A DNA stretch of 64,000 bases from Psychrobacter sp. UBA5136 (GCF_002414005.1 NZ_DHYG01000067.1:46730-110729); one strand, 5' to 3'; positions 28,406 through 37,485 are shown, numbered from the stretch's first letter. Translations and numbers: made by a program. The notes: a model not told the origin generated them from the sequence alone.

Positions 28406-28417
28406 ATGTCGCGCTGC

Positions 28418-28453
28418 TGCACGCCGATGGTAATAGTGCACTATAAAGGTGCG
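28418..28453 (+). promoter_or_regulatory. Tandem NtrC-like binding sites upstream of glnA
   Basis: 28437-28453 reads TGCACTATAAAGGTGCG, matching the NtrC pattern GCAC-N7-GTGC. 28418-28433 reads TGCACGCCGATGGTAA, with one perfect half and TGGT in the other. Their centres are about 20 bases apart, two helical turns. A third weaker half-site (TGCACC) is at 28480-28485. Assignment to NtrC is by motif only. Confidence 0.6.
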
Positions 28454-28530
28454 TTTGCTAAGATGAACTTTTAAAATGTTGCACCTTTATAAGGCATTAT
28501 TTGCAATGCCAACCGTTCATGATGGTTGGC

Positions 28531-28548
28531 TTGGCATGGCAACTGCTA
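28531..28548 (+). promoter_or_regulatory. Candidate sigma-54 promoter 1 of glnA
   Basis: TTGGCATGGCAACTGCTA has GG (28533-28534), ten bases, GC (28545-28546), close to the TTGGCAC-N5-TTGCA consensus. About 95 bases downstream of the NtrC-like pair, a normal enhancer distance. The leader would be about 380 bases. Confidence 0.6.
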
Positions 28549-28653
28549 TACAAATTATTTTTAATATAAAAATATGCGCTTTATAAGTATTTGTAATTAT
28601 TATAAATAACAATTATTTTTAGGCTTTTATTATTTTAACGCTATGATTGATGG

Positions 28654-28689
28654 CCGATGAGTTGGCATAGCCGTTGCACCTCTCATCGG
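28654..28689 (+). promoter_or_regulatory. Candidate sigma-54 promoter 2 of glnA, framed by an inverted repeat
   Basis: 28662-28678 reads TTGGCATAGCCGTTGCA, matching TTGGCAY-N5-TTGCA at every fixed position, with GG-N10-GC spacing. Perfect 8-base arms CCGATGAG (28654-28661) and CTCATCGG (28682-28689) enclose exactly the promoter. The arms could form an operator or block the promoter as a hairpin in read-through RNA; that is inference. Confidence 0.62.
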
Positions 28690-28935
28690 TGTAAGTAGTT
28701 CGCTGTCAAAGCAATGTAAGTTTATTTACCAAGAAGCATTTGAAGAGTTCAGCATTATGAGCCAGATGTTGCTAAAATAGCACCTGCATTTATTTGGCTC
28801 ATAAAAATACTTAAAGCTTAACGCTAAAAAAACAGCTCAGCTTTAAAAAAAGCAGCCGTTTAAAAAGATTTCTATCTAAAATTTTCATCCTACGTTCTAC
28901 TGTCAGTACCACGCTAACCATAAGGGAAACTATCC

Positions 28936-30345
28936 ATGTCGAATAAACTACTTGATCTTATCGAATCATCCAACGCCAAATGGGTCGATTTCCGTTTTAC
29001 CGATACCCGCGGTAAAGAGCAACACATGACGTTCCCAGCGCACAGCGTCGACGAGGAAGTCATGGAAGATGGCAAAATGTTTGACGGCTCATCCATTGCG
29101 GGTTGGAAAGGTATCGAAGCCTCAGATATGATCTTGCGTCCTGATCCAGAAACGGCATTTATCGATCCTTTCTTTGATGCGGTTACCGTGGTTGTGACTT
29201 GTGATATTATCGAGCCATCAACGCTGCAAGGCTACGATCGTGACCCACGCTCTATCGCTCGCCGCGCTGAAGAATACTTGAAATCTACTGGCATCGGCGA
29301 CACCGCTTTTTTTGGTCCTGAGCCTGAGTTCTTTGTTTTTGATGAAGTAAAGTGGTCTGTTGAGATGTCTGGCGTCAGCCATGAAATCGTTGCTGAAGAA
29401 GCGGCATGGTCAACCAATAAAGACTATGCATGGGGTAACATGGGCCATCGCCCGCGCGTTAAAGGCGGCTACGTGCCAGTACCGCCGGTTGATAGCTCAC
29501 AAGACATGCGTGCGGTGATGTGTGATCGTATCGAAGATATGATTGGCGAAGGCTGCATCGAAGTCCATCATCATGAAGTGACACCAAACCAATTAGAGAT
29601 TGGCGTGGCTTTTAATACTTTGGTTCGTAAAGCGGATGAAGTACAAAAGCTAAAATATGCCGTCCATAACGTCGCGCATCAGTTTGGTAAAACTGCAACC
29701 TTTATGCCAAAACCTATCGTTGGTGATAATGGCTCGGGTATGCACGTACATATTTCTATCTCAAAAGACGGCGTCAACACCTTCTCAGGTGATGAATATG
29801 CTGGCTTGTCAGAAACCGCGCTGTACTTTATCGGCGGTATTATCAAACATGCCCGTGCATTAAATGCGATTACCAATCCATCAACCAACAGCTATAAGCG
29901 CCTAGTGCCGCATTATGAAGCGCCTATCAAATTGGCATATTCAGCGTCTAACCGTTCAGCGTCTATCCGTATCCCGCATGTGAGTAGCCCAAAAGCGGTG
30001 CGTGTTGAAGCACGTTTCCCTGACCCAGCGGCTAACCCATACTTAGCGTTTGCGGCATTACTTATGGCAGGTCTTGACGGTATTCAAAACAAGATGCATC
30101 CAGGTGAAGCCGCGGATAAAAACTTATATGACTTACCGCCAGAAGAAGAAGCACTCATTCCAACGGTTGCTGAAAACTTAGAAGTGGCGCTACAAGCGTT
30201 AAAAGATGACCATGAGTTTTTATTAAAAGGTGATGTGTTTACTAAAGAGATGTTAGAAGCTTACATTGCGCTGAAGCAAGAGGAAGTACAGCGCCTTAAC
30301 GTTACAGTACATCCTGTTGAGTTTGATATGTACTATAGTTGCTAA
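28936..30345 (+). CDS. glnA: Glutamine synthetase, type I
   Basis: 469 residues, standard GSI length. It makes glutamine from glutamate, ammonia and ATP as a dodecamer. Hallmarks: DGSSIAGWKGI (about 50-60), the metal/substrate blocks FGPEPEFF (about 126-133) and NGSGMHVH in variant form (GDNGSGMHVHIS, about 262-273), and NPSTNSYKRLVP (about 315-326). The adenylylation loop near NLYDLPPEE (about 396-404) carries the Tyr used for covalent control. Monocistronic with its own terminator. Confidence 0.98.
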   Translation: MSNKLLDLIESSNAKWVDFRFTDTRGKEQHMTFPAHSVDEEVMEDGKMFDGSSIAGWKGIEASDMILRPDPETAFIDPFFDAVTVVVTCDIIEPSTLQGYDRDPRSIARRAEEYLKSTGIGDTAFFGPEPEFFVFDEVKWSVEMSGVSHEIVAEEAAWSTNKDYAWGNMGHRPRVKGGYVPVPPVDSSQDMRAVMCDRIEDMIGEGCIEVHHHEVTPNQLEIGVAFNTLVRKADEVQKLKYAVHNVAHQFGKTATFMPKPIVGDNGSGMHVHISISKDGVNTFSGDEYAGLSETALYFIGGIIKHARALNAITNPSTNSYKRLVPHYEAPIKLAYSASNRSASIRIPHVSSPKAVRVEARFPDPAANPYLAFAALLMAGLDGIQNKMHPGEAADKNLYDLPPEEEALIPTVAENLEVALQALKDDHEFLLKGDVFTKEMLEAYIALKQEEVQRLNVTVHPVEFDMYYSC

Positions 30346-30384
30346 TTACAGTTAACTCTAAATAATCCTGGTACCTAATATTTT

Positions 30385-30495
30385 GACGCGAAACTGTTAT
30401 AAATTTTTATTGCTTGCTGTGCCTGCGCAGACAGAGGCTGCAAAAAATTTATCCCAGTTTCGCTGTATCGCTTTTATACTGAACATACTATAGTG
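30385..30495. repeat. Dispersed intergenic element, copy 2 (inverted relative to copy 1)
   Basis: About 110 bases. Its reverse complement shares with 24391-24530 the segments GCGATACAG, TGCAGCCTCTG, CACAGCAAGCAA and AAAAATTTAT in the same order. It also carries its own face-to-face GCGAAACTG / CAGTTTCGC arms (30388-30396 and 30455-30463). It sits between the glnA stop and the glnA terminator, so it should be transcribed in the glnA 3' UTR. Confidence 0.72.
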
Positions 30496-30520
30496 CTAAG
30501 AACTTAAATTTTTGCACGCA

Positions 30521-30555
30521 AAAAAACCAGTTAAGGAAATCTTAACTGGTTTTTT
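30521..30555 (+). terminator. Terminator of glnA
   Basis: 15-bp perfect stem (30521-30535 with 30541-30555, core CCAGTTAAG), 5-base loop, T-run on the right arm. Confidence 0.9.
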
Positions 30556-30683
30556 TGTGGTCAATCAAAGTATACGTTTTATTGGTAAATTTACTGTGAA
30601 GTCATTGCTGATTTAATGGTAAAAATATCGCATAATGGTTTTATCTATGTATTAATAATAAATCGTTATTAGGCTAACTGACC

Positions 30684-31523
30684 ATGATTTCATCATTAAA
30701 AAGTACTGTTTTTTTAAATAAAGAATTGCCGCTAAGCTTATTAGCAGGGCTGCTGATTAGCGCCGTCAGTCTTTATGCACCAATGGCAAATGCTGCTGCG
30801 ATTTATAAAGTCGTCGATGAAAAGACTGGTCAAGTTACCTTTACCGACCGTCCGCAGAATTATGAGCAGCAAGCAGGCAAGCAAATTAGCCAAACCAGTG
30901 TCACGACTGGAAACGATAGTGTTGGTGCAAACCGTTCTAATCAAGCAAGTAACGCGAATGATCAGGCTGTCAATAGCACCCAAGCGCCGTCAGCTGCGAC
31001 TAGTAATCCTAGCGCTACTGCCAACAGTGATTCAACCGCTAATAAAGCACCTATTAATTATCAGCTGACGATAACTGAGCCTAGCGAAGAGCGGGCGTAT
31101 CGTCGTCCGGTACAAAGTATCGATGTAAAGCTGCAAGTAAAACCTGCACTGCAAGTAGGCGATACTGTCAGCATTTATTTGGATGGTAATGAGGTGGCGC
31201 AGGGTTTAAGCGCTTCGATTGCAACCGTTGATATACTGCCGGGTGCGCATAACATCAAAGCCGTGATAAAAAGTAAAAAAGGGCAGGCTTTAAGACAGGT
31301 AGAGCGTACCGTTTATGTCATCCAAAATACGCAAACCTTGCAAAAAAATAAAAAGTTAGCAGAGCAGCTTTTGGCGTATCAGCGCCTACCTTGGCATCAA
31401 AAAGTATTGTTAAAACTGCGTCAAGATGGCAAACAGCCGAGTATGCAATCCTTTACCAAGCCCATAGTTGATAGACCCATAGTTGACAAACCTATGACGC
31501 TAGAAGAACCAGTAAAACAGTAA
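30684..31523 (+). CDS. Secreted DUF4124-domain protein
   Basis: 279 residues. A signal peptide at about 1-37 (cut after PMANA) is followed at once by the DUF4124 pattern IYKVVDEKTGQVTFTDRP (about 40-57). A Ser/Asn/Ala-rich linker (about 75-128) leads to an Ig-like domain (about 130-215) with DTVSIYLDGNEVAQG. The tail carries a tandem PIVDRPIVDKP repeat. Function unknown; probably periplasmic. DUF4124 genes commonly sit beside glnA and ntrBC in gammaproteobacteria. The glnA partner is kept here but ntrBC is not in the window. Confidence 0.85.
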   Translation: MISSLKSTVFLNKELPLSLLAGLLISAVSLYAPMANAAAIYKVVDEKTGQVTFTDRPQNYEQQAGKQISQTSVTTGNDSVGANRSNQASNANDQAVNSTQAPSAATSNPSATANSDSTANKAPINYQLTITEPSEERAYRRPVQSIDVKLQVKPALQVGDTVSIYLDGNEVAQGLSASIATVDILPGAHNIKAVIKSKKGQALRQVERTVYVIQNTQTLQKNKKLAEQLLAYQRLPWHQKVLLKLRQDGKQPSMQSFTKPIVDRPIVDKPMTLEEPVKQ

Positions 31524-31573
31524 CTTTGAGTCACTTTATTAAGTGTTAATAATAAAAAGATAGCTATAAAATG

Positions 31574-31604
31574 AGGGCAAGCACTGAAAGCAGTGCTTGC
31601 CCTT
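31574..31604. terminator. Hairpin between convergent DUF4124 and SIMPL genes
   Basis: 13-bp perfect stem AGGGCAAGCACTG (31574-31586) with its complement (31591-31603), AAAG loop. Only a weak T-rich tail on either strand, so it may be an mRNA-end stabiliser as much as a terminator. Confidence 0.65.
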
Positions 31605-31654
31605 ATTGATAGAAGTTAGCAACAATACTATTGTTTAACTCATTATCTATTCAT

Positions 31655-32371
31655 TTATTTTGTCAGTTCAATCGTGCCATTAGCTGTCACTGAAATGGTG
31701 CTGTTGCCTGACTCAAAGTTTTGTCTCGGCACTGATGCATCGGCAGCTTCCGCTTTCATACTCATGGCGCTATACATAGGAAGGGGGTAGTTGCTGCCCG
31801 TATTTAGATTGACATTGACGACGCGGTAACCACGTGCATCCCATGCACGAGTTAAGTTTTTTGCTTGCTGCTGAAAGGCACGAGAAGCATCGGTCATAAG
31901 CTTTTGCTCAAGCGCCTCTTTTTTGGCATCAGATACGCCAAAACTTAGATTTTCCATCACCAAGGTTTCTTGCAAATCGGCAATCAGCTGGCTGGTCGCG
32001 GCAAAGTCTGTGCTCTTTAAATCGATACTGGCTTGCCCTGTCCAGCCAATGATTTTGTCATTTTTATCATAACGTGGGTAGGTGCGCTGCTGACCGGTAC
32101 TGACCGTCACGTTAGGGTAGCGTTTGGCGATTTTCATGGCGTTATTGATAGAGGTATTTAGCGTAGTGGCCAGTGCTTTTGCACTGCTCGCTTGCGCTTT
32201 TTTGTACATACTGGCGCGAACTTCATCGTTTTGCACTTCTTCTTTGACTTCTGTCTGAAAAGTCAACTGATCGTAGCCTGTTGGTTCTGCATGAGCGCTG
32301 CCCATCATCGCAGTCAATAAGGCAGCAGTACCTGCAGCAAGTGCGGCTTTGTTTATTAAAACTTTTTTCAT
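31655..32371 (-). CDS. Periplasmic SIMPL-domain (DUF541) protein
   Basis: 238 residues with a signal peptide at about 1-28 (ends GSAHA). The rest is one SIMPL/DUF541 domain: an N-terminal strand LTFQTEVKEEVQNDEVRAS in part, a helix, and the C-terminal ending ISVTANGTIELTK. AGGAGATCACC precedes the ATG. SIMPL proteins are poorly understood, with links to oxidative stress and outer-membrane processes in some species. No partner gene is adjacent. Confidence 0.87.
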   Translation of the reverse strand: MKKVLINKAALAAGTAALLTAMMGSAHAEPTGYDQLTFQTEVKEEVQNDEVRASMYKKAQASSAKALATTLNTSINNAMKIAKRYPNVTVSTGQQRTYPRYDKNDKIIGWTGQASIDLKSTDFAATSQLIADLQETLVMENLSFGVSDAKKEALEQKLMTDASRAFQQQAKNLTRAWDARGYRVVNVNLNTGSNYPLPMYSAMSMKAEAADASVPRQNFESGNSTISVTANGTIELTK

Positions 32372-32623
32372 GGTGATCTCCTAATAAATGTAGTAGTAAT
32401 GGTCGTAATCTTTGCGGGTTATAACGTTATAAAGCACATGTTTATAGCAGCGTGGTTTGTAGTCATTTTTAGTCAACATGCTCTGATAAAATAGCAAAAA
32501 ATCAACAAATTGCTGTGAGAATTTTGTCATTAAAGTGACGGCTTAGATTGGCTTATAAGCCCCTTTATCAGAGCATGTTTTGTGAGTATTTAACCTATAA
32601 AGCAAACAGTTTGATGATTGGGG

Positions 32624-32651
32624 TTGTAATAATAAAAAATTCTTGTATAAT
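32624..32651 (+). promoter_or_regulatory. Promoter of the SRP RNA gene
   Basis: Perfect -10 TATAAT (32646-32651) with TTGTAA (32624-32629) at 16-base spacing. It ends 8 bases before the predicted RNA 5' end. Confidence 0.7.
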
Positions 32652-32659
32652 TTGCAGCT

Positions 32660-32770
<111 letters not shown>

Positions 32771-32834
32771 TTTTTTGCTTAAAATTTGCCGATAGTCCTG
32801 CTATGTCGTTTTAAATGAGTCAATCCTAATAATA

Positions 32835-32862
32835 AGTCCTTCATTATAAAGGGCTTTTTTTT
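32835..32862 (+). terminator. Second terminator after ffs / ahead of lemA
   Basis: 7-bp stem AGTCCTT with AAGGGCT (one T-G pair) and eight T at 32855-32862. It would stop ffs read-through or attenuate lemA. Confidence 0.65.
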
Positions 32863-32972
32863 CGCCTGCATTTCGTCTGATTTTCGCCTTCAAACAAAAT
32901 GTATGGGTTAAAATACAATGTAGTAACCTTTAATAACAATATTGTGAACAAAAAACCTTTTGGAGTCTGATA

Positions 32973-33569
32973 ATGAAAATGTTCGTTTGGCTATTCATTG
33001 CAGTGGTGGTATTGATTGTGGTGTTTGGGGTGTCAGTATTTAATAAGCTGGTACGTGCCCGCAACCAAGCAAAAAATGGCTTTGCACAAATCGATGTGCA
33101 GCTAAAGCGCCGTCATGACCTGATTCCAAATTTGGTCGAAACCGCCAAGCGTTATCTGAGCCATGAAGAAGAAACGCTGACCCGTGTGATTAATGCGCGT
33201 AATCATGCCCAAAGCTTACAAGATTCTACTAAGCATCAGCCAGACTCCCTTGAACATATGGCGTTGTTTGCCAAAGCAGAGGATATGTTGTCAAAAGCCT
33301 TGGGGCAATTTTCAGCGGTCGTAGAAGCTTATCCTGAGTTAAAAGCGGATAGTATGATTAAAGAGCTGATGGATGAGCTCACCAACACCGAAAACCGCAT
33401 AGGCTTTGCCCGTCAGCATTATAACGACAGCGTGATGTTTTATAACAATGATCGCGAAGTGTTTCCCAATAATCTTGTCAGCACAACCTTTGGCTTTCGT
33501 CCACTTAGCCCATTGGTATTTGAAGATAGAAAACTCATTGCTCAAGCACCTGTCGTCGATATGGGCTGA
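32973..33569 (+). CDS. LemA family protein
   Basis: 198 residues. One N-terminal membrane helix (about 3-25) is followed by the conserved NKLVRARNQAKNGFAQIDVQLKRRHDLIPNLVE block, quoted in short form (about 26-58), and a helical cytosolic or periplasmic bundle ending FGFRPLSPLVFE. The RBS TTTTGGAG is well placed. LemA proteins often lie beside HtpX/M48 proteases, as here (50 bases to the next gene), which suggests a membrane quality-control pair. Molecular function is not settled. Confidence 0.93.
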   Translation: MKMFVWLFIAVVVLIVVFGVSVFNKLVRARNQAKNGFAQIDVQLKRRHDLIPNLVETAKRYLSHEEETLTRVINARNHAQSLQDSTKHQPDSLEHMALFAKAEDMLSKALGQFSAVVEAYPELKADSMIKELMDELTNTENRIGFARQHYNDSVMFYNNDREVFPNNLVSTTFGFRPLSPLVFEDRKLIAQAPVVDMG

Positions 33570-33619
33570 TATTTGTATCATATTAAATGCAGTTAGTTAT
33601 AGTTAGGTAAAATACATAG

Positions 33620-36604
33620 ATGGATTTTTTTGGTGCACAACGTAGCCGTACTCAGCGCAGCTTGTTGCTTTATGGGTTATTTTTTCTAATTGTTTTTGCC
33701 CATATTGCGGTGGCACTTAGTGTTATGGCGCTACTGCTCACGCTATTTACCGGTGGCATTTATCATTGGGTATTAATACTGGTTGCTGTCTGGACAATCG
33801 GTAGCTTTGTCGTTGGTAGTTTTTTAGAGTATAGGCGCTTAAAAGCAGGTGGTCGGGCAATTGCTCAACGTGTGGGCGCGGTGCGCTTGTTTATCGACCA
33901 AAGCCAAGACGCTTGGGAGCATAGCCAAGGAGTTGCCCATCAGCATCAGCCTGTATCAAAAGTTCGCTTTAGTGCCCGCCAAATTGCCGTGCGTGATGAG
34001 CGGGATTTCCCGCCTGTTTATCGGCGTTATTATGAGATTGCCCAGCAGCTAGCCATTGCTTCAGGTTTGCGAATGCCAATTTTATATGTGCTGCCTGAAG
34101 AACAAGGCATTAATGGTTTTGTAGCGGGTCGCCATAGCCAAGATATGGTGCTCGTCGTCACCCAAGGCGCACTCGATAAGCTATCTGATGAGGCGCTATA
34201 CGGGCTAATAGGGCATGAGTATGGTCATATCTTACATGGCGATGCGACGTTTAATTTACAGCTAATGGTGGTGCTAGCAGGATTGCAATTACTCTATGAC
34301 TGGAGTGATTCTATTAATAATTTTGGTGCTGGTTATAAAAGCAGTCATAAAAACAGTCAGCAAAACTATTCTGATGGCTCTTTTATTAATAGTGCGGTCA
34401 ATCAAAGCAACCCTTTACCGCAAAAAGCAATCGATAGCCATGCGCGTAGCACTGAAGCGCAGACAGCCAACTTTACCACTCATAGCGAATGGGTCGCCTA
34501 CTGGCAAAACCAGTCGCAAAGCCAGCAATCTTCAGCTAAGAGTCAGTCAAGATGGCTACAACATAATAATAAGTTTGATAGTCAAGCGCCGCGTAATATC
34601 TGGACATTATTAATCCATGGATTGAGTTTTTCTAGTATGGCCAGTGCGCAACTGATTAAACACAGCTTTAATCGTGAGCGCGAGTTACTTGCCGATGCGA
34701 CCAGTGTGCAGCTGACACGTTCGCCGGCTATTATGGAAACCTTAAAGGCCATTCATCAAGATGCGCTTGGTTCGCGCCTAACTGGTATCGCCGATATCAA
34801 TGGATTAAGTCATTTCTTTTTTGCCAGTAGTGGGGCAGATTTGGGTGACGTCTCTTGGCTTGCCACGCATCCAAGCTTGACTGTGCGTATGAGTGCCATC
34901 AATGCCAACGCTTATCATGATTTCGCCGTGCAAGTGGCTAAAGAAAAACGTCTCAATCAGCAAAAGATAAAAGAAATTTATGAACAGCGCCGCTTGGGTG
35001 ATTGGGGCGTGATAGTAACAAATAGCCTAAGTAAAAATAAATTCGCTGATAAAAATATTAATAATAAATTCAATGATGTTATTGACGAAGATGCTATCGA
35101 AAAAGAAATCACAACCTTTTCTACTAGTGAGATAAATAATGAATTGCAGAGCGATAGTGGGCTTGAATTTGTTGTAGAGGAAGATGTTGTTATTAATGGG
35201 CGTTTGCAGGTGCAAGCACAAGATATTGGTACTCATCAGCTGCTTAAGCCGTGGCGAGCTAAACCTGATAGTGATTTGCCATCAGATACCTTGATTGGTA
35301 TCGAAGATATACAAAAGGTATCGCTACCGCAGTATGTGCTCAATCACAGTTATCACCCGCTAGGGGCGCAGGCTTTGATTGAAGCCATGCTACTTTGTCA
35401 TCAGGGTTGTGTGCTGTCAACAACAGCGACTTATGATTTAACTGATATCTGGCTTGGGCTTGCTAACGATGGAACCTCTGCTGATGAAACTGATTCTAAT
35501 TCTAAAAATGATACAAGCGGCAACATGCAAATTTTACCGCATACACTCGATCATAAATTATTAGCGGCAGTGGCAAATCTTGATCGGCGCTTAGACAGCG
35601 CTTTGATTGCATGGGCGCTAAAGCAACTACGCCAGCATGATTTATCAGAAAACGCTATCGATGAGTTGCGCTTAAAGTATGAAGCCAGTCATCGTAATCA
35701 AGATCATCAGCATTATGTGCAGCAAAAAAAGTATCGTACTATGCTGATGCGCTATCAAAAGGGTATCATCGAACTGTTTGAAAACTCCCTTACGGCTGAT
35801 TTAAGTCAACATTTCGCTGATAACATAGTCAGTGAAGATAATGCTATTGATAAAAATAAGCCAGTATCAACGTACTCAGGAACAATCGACTCTCGGTTTC
35901 CATCGATTTTATCATTATGGCAAGCGCTACAGCTACAGCAATTACTACCCATAATATCTGCCGTATTAAACGATAAACAGGTGCGGTCACATCTTCATCG
36001 CCAATACCCTTTATACTATCAATGGCAGCAAGTATTGCACGCTGGCACGGATGATATTTATGCTCAGCTTGACCCTTCAGGACAGGTATTTGATGGTCTT
36101 GATATTGCCGCAAAAACCATTCTTACTTTATTGGCTTATCGCTTATCAAAGGATGCCAAAGGGAAGATAATATCAGCGCTCAACTATAATAGCGCTAGCG
36201 TTGCTCATTATATTGTAGATTTACGCCGTCATGCACGTTTGCTTGATATTGATTTAGCAGCCGTTAGTGAGGCAAATTTGCAATGGCTATCATTGACCGC
36301 GCAAAGTTTAAATAGTGTCCAATTATTAGCATTAATAGCAGCCGTACCCATTTTTATAGCGCCTGCCAGTCAATCATCTGGTTCTAAAGTCAAAGGTGAT
36401 GATAATTATCGACAGAGGCAACAGGGCGACGCTCAAATAGATTATAATGCGATTACCAATCAGCTTTATGTTTACAATGATTACCGGCAATGGCTGAGCA
36501 CGTTGCATACAGTGATGTTACACGATACGATAGTCAGCCAAGATGAGTATGATTGCTTGACCGAGCTTGCCAATCATTGGTTAGATATTCGGCAGCTGTT
36601 TTGA
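33620..36604 (+). CDS. Large M48-family membrane metalloprotease
   Basis: 994 residues, three times the size of HtpX. Two membrane helices (about 12-42 and 50-68) precede the zinc motif HEYGH (residues 199-203) with the third ligand in ERELLADAT (Glu355, Asp359), so the active site looks intact. The catalytic part ends near 430. The following 560 residues are a helical, hydrophilic region without a family I can name, with acidic Asn-rich linkers (about 470-530). Substrate unknown; probably acts at the inner membrane with LemA. The HolD-like gene follows after 62 bases. Confidence 0.85.
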   Translation: MDFFGAQRSRTQRSLLLYGLFFLIVFAHIAVALSVMALLLTLFTGGIYHWVLILVAVWTIGSFVVGSFLEYRRLKAGGRAIAQRVGAVRLFIDQSQDAWEHSQGVAHQHQPVSKVRFSARQIAVRDERDFPPVYRRYYEIAQQLAIASGLRMPILYVLPEEQGINGFVAGRHSQDMVLVVTQGALDKLSDEALYGLIGHEYGHILHGDATFNLQLMVVLAGLQLLYDWSDSINNFGAGYKSSHKNSQQNYSDGSFINSAVNQSNPLPQKAIDSHARSTEAQTANFTTHSEWVAYWQNQSQSQQSSAKSQSRWLQHNNKFDSQAPRNIWTLLIHGLSFSSMASAQLIKHSFNRERELLADATSVQLTRSPAIMETLKAIHQDALGSRLTGIADINGLSHFFFASSGADLGDVSWLATHPSLTVRMSAINANAYHDFAVQVAKEKRLNQQKIKEIYEQRRLGDWGVIVTNSLSKNKFADKNINNKFNDVIDEDAIEKEITTFSTSEINNELQSDSGLEFVVEEDVVINGRLQVQAQDIGTHQLLKPWRAKPDSDLPSDTLIGIEDIQKVSLPQYVLNHSYHPLGAQALIEAMLLCHQGCVLSTTATYDLTDIWLGLANDGTSADETDSNSKNDTSGNMQILPHTLDHKLLAAVANLDRRLDSALIAWALKQLRQHDLSENAIDELRLKYEASHRNQDHQHYVQQKKYRTMLMRYQKGIIELFENSLTADLSQHFADNIVSEDNAIDKNKPVSTYSGTIDSRFPSILSLWQALQLQQLLPIISAVLNDKQVRSHLHRQYPLYYQWQQVLHAGTDDIYAQLDPSGQVFDGLDIAAKTILTLLAYRLSKDAKGKIISALNYNSASVAHYIVDLRRHARLLDIDLAAVSEANLQWLSLTAQSLNSVQLLALIAAVPIFIAPASQSSGSKVKGDDNYRQRQQGDAQIDYNAITNQLYVYNDYRQWLSTLHTVMLHDTIVSQDEYDCLTELANHWLDIRQLF

Positions 36605-36666
36605 GCAGATTAATTGATAATAAAAGCCTGTAAATCCATATTAGATAAGTAGGATAGTAAATAAGC

Positions 36667-37485
36667 ATGAGTGATATCCAAGACCCGCTAATTGTAATGC
36701 AGCATCGTATGCAGCAGCGCCGGATTTTAGCGATGATGGGTATCAATCAGTGGGTGCAGCCAAGCTCTGAGACATTGAGTATCACAGATATTTCTGCGCC
36801 TGCTAATAATGACACTGACATTGATACACAATTTATCTCTACAAATGTTGAACAGCCAAGCATCGAATCTTCGAATATTGAATCTTCAGACAGTAAAGCC
36901 ATGTCAGGTATGGTAGATGATGAATCTAGTAATCATTATTACGATGATACGAGTGAGACAGATTTAGATCAGCCTGACCAACAAAGCCCCGTTACCTATA
37001 GCTTTGACTCGACTGCCCCTGCCACCTCTAAGCCCGCCGTTACCTCCCTTGTAAATACTGTCGTCCAGCAAACTGCGATTGATAACATAAGTAACGCTGC
37101 GAGCTTTGAAGAGAAAAGCATTAAAAAAGCAGCACCATTCGATTTACAAGGTGGCCGCTATGGCGATTGGGTGATTTTGGTTGATATCCAAGCGCTCAAT
37201 AATGACAGCCAAAAACTGTGGCAGAATATCACTCAAGCGCTATCTATCAGCTGTGAGACGACCTCATTTCCTATCTGTGAAGGTATGGATACGGCTGAGC
37301 TTGCCAATGCCAGCCTTGCAGGTTATATCTTTAAGCTTGGTCGTAGCGAAGAGATAAAAGTGGCGGCTTTAACGGCGTTGCCAGACGGCCTTGAGCATCC
37401 GAACTTTATCACGGTGCCGACACTTGATGAGATGCTTAAAGATAGTAGCCTTAAACGCCAGCTTTGGCAGCAGTTATCAAAGTAA
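36667..37485 (+). CDS. Candidate DNA polymerase III psi subunit (HolD-like)
   Basis: 272 residues. The N-terminal RRILAMMGINQW (about 18-29) resembles the start of E. coli HolD, where psi binds chi. A long acidic Ser/Asp-rich linker (about 40-150) separates it from a C-terminal domain (about 158-272). This matches HolD in order and spacing: WVILVDI, QALSIS, YIFKLG, and the end LKRQLWQQL, against LWQQI at the same place in HolD. Psi couples the clamp loader to chi and SSB. The linker makes it twice the usual 130-140 residues. The match is by eye, so function is inferred. Confidence 0.6.
   Translation: MSDIQDPLIVMQHRMQQRRILAMMGINQWVQPSSETLSITDISAPANNDTDIDTQFISTNVEQPSIESSNIESSDSKAMSGMVDDESSNHYYDDTSETDLDQPDQQSPVTYSFDSTAPATSKPAVTSLVNTVVQQTAIDNISNAASFEEKSIKKAAPFDLQGGRYGDWVILVDIQALNNDSQKLWQNITQALSISCETTSFPICEGMDTAELANASLAGYIFKLGRSEEIKVAALTALPDGLEHPNFITVPTLDEMLKDSSLKRQLWQQLSK

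Larger units (their letters stand above)
28321..28935. other. Long divergent control region, trpG / glnA
   Basis: 615 bases without a gene. The left part serves trpGDC on the minus strand and the middle part carries the nitrogen-type sites for glnA. From about 28690 to 28935 I see AT-rich leader with no ribosome-site-led small ORF. Confidence 0.6.
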
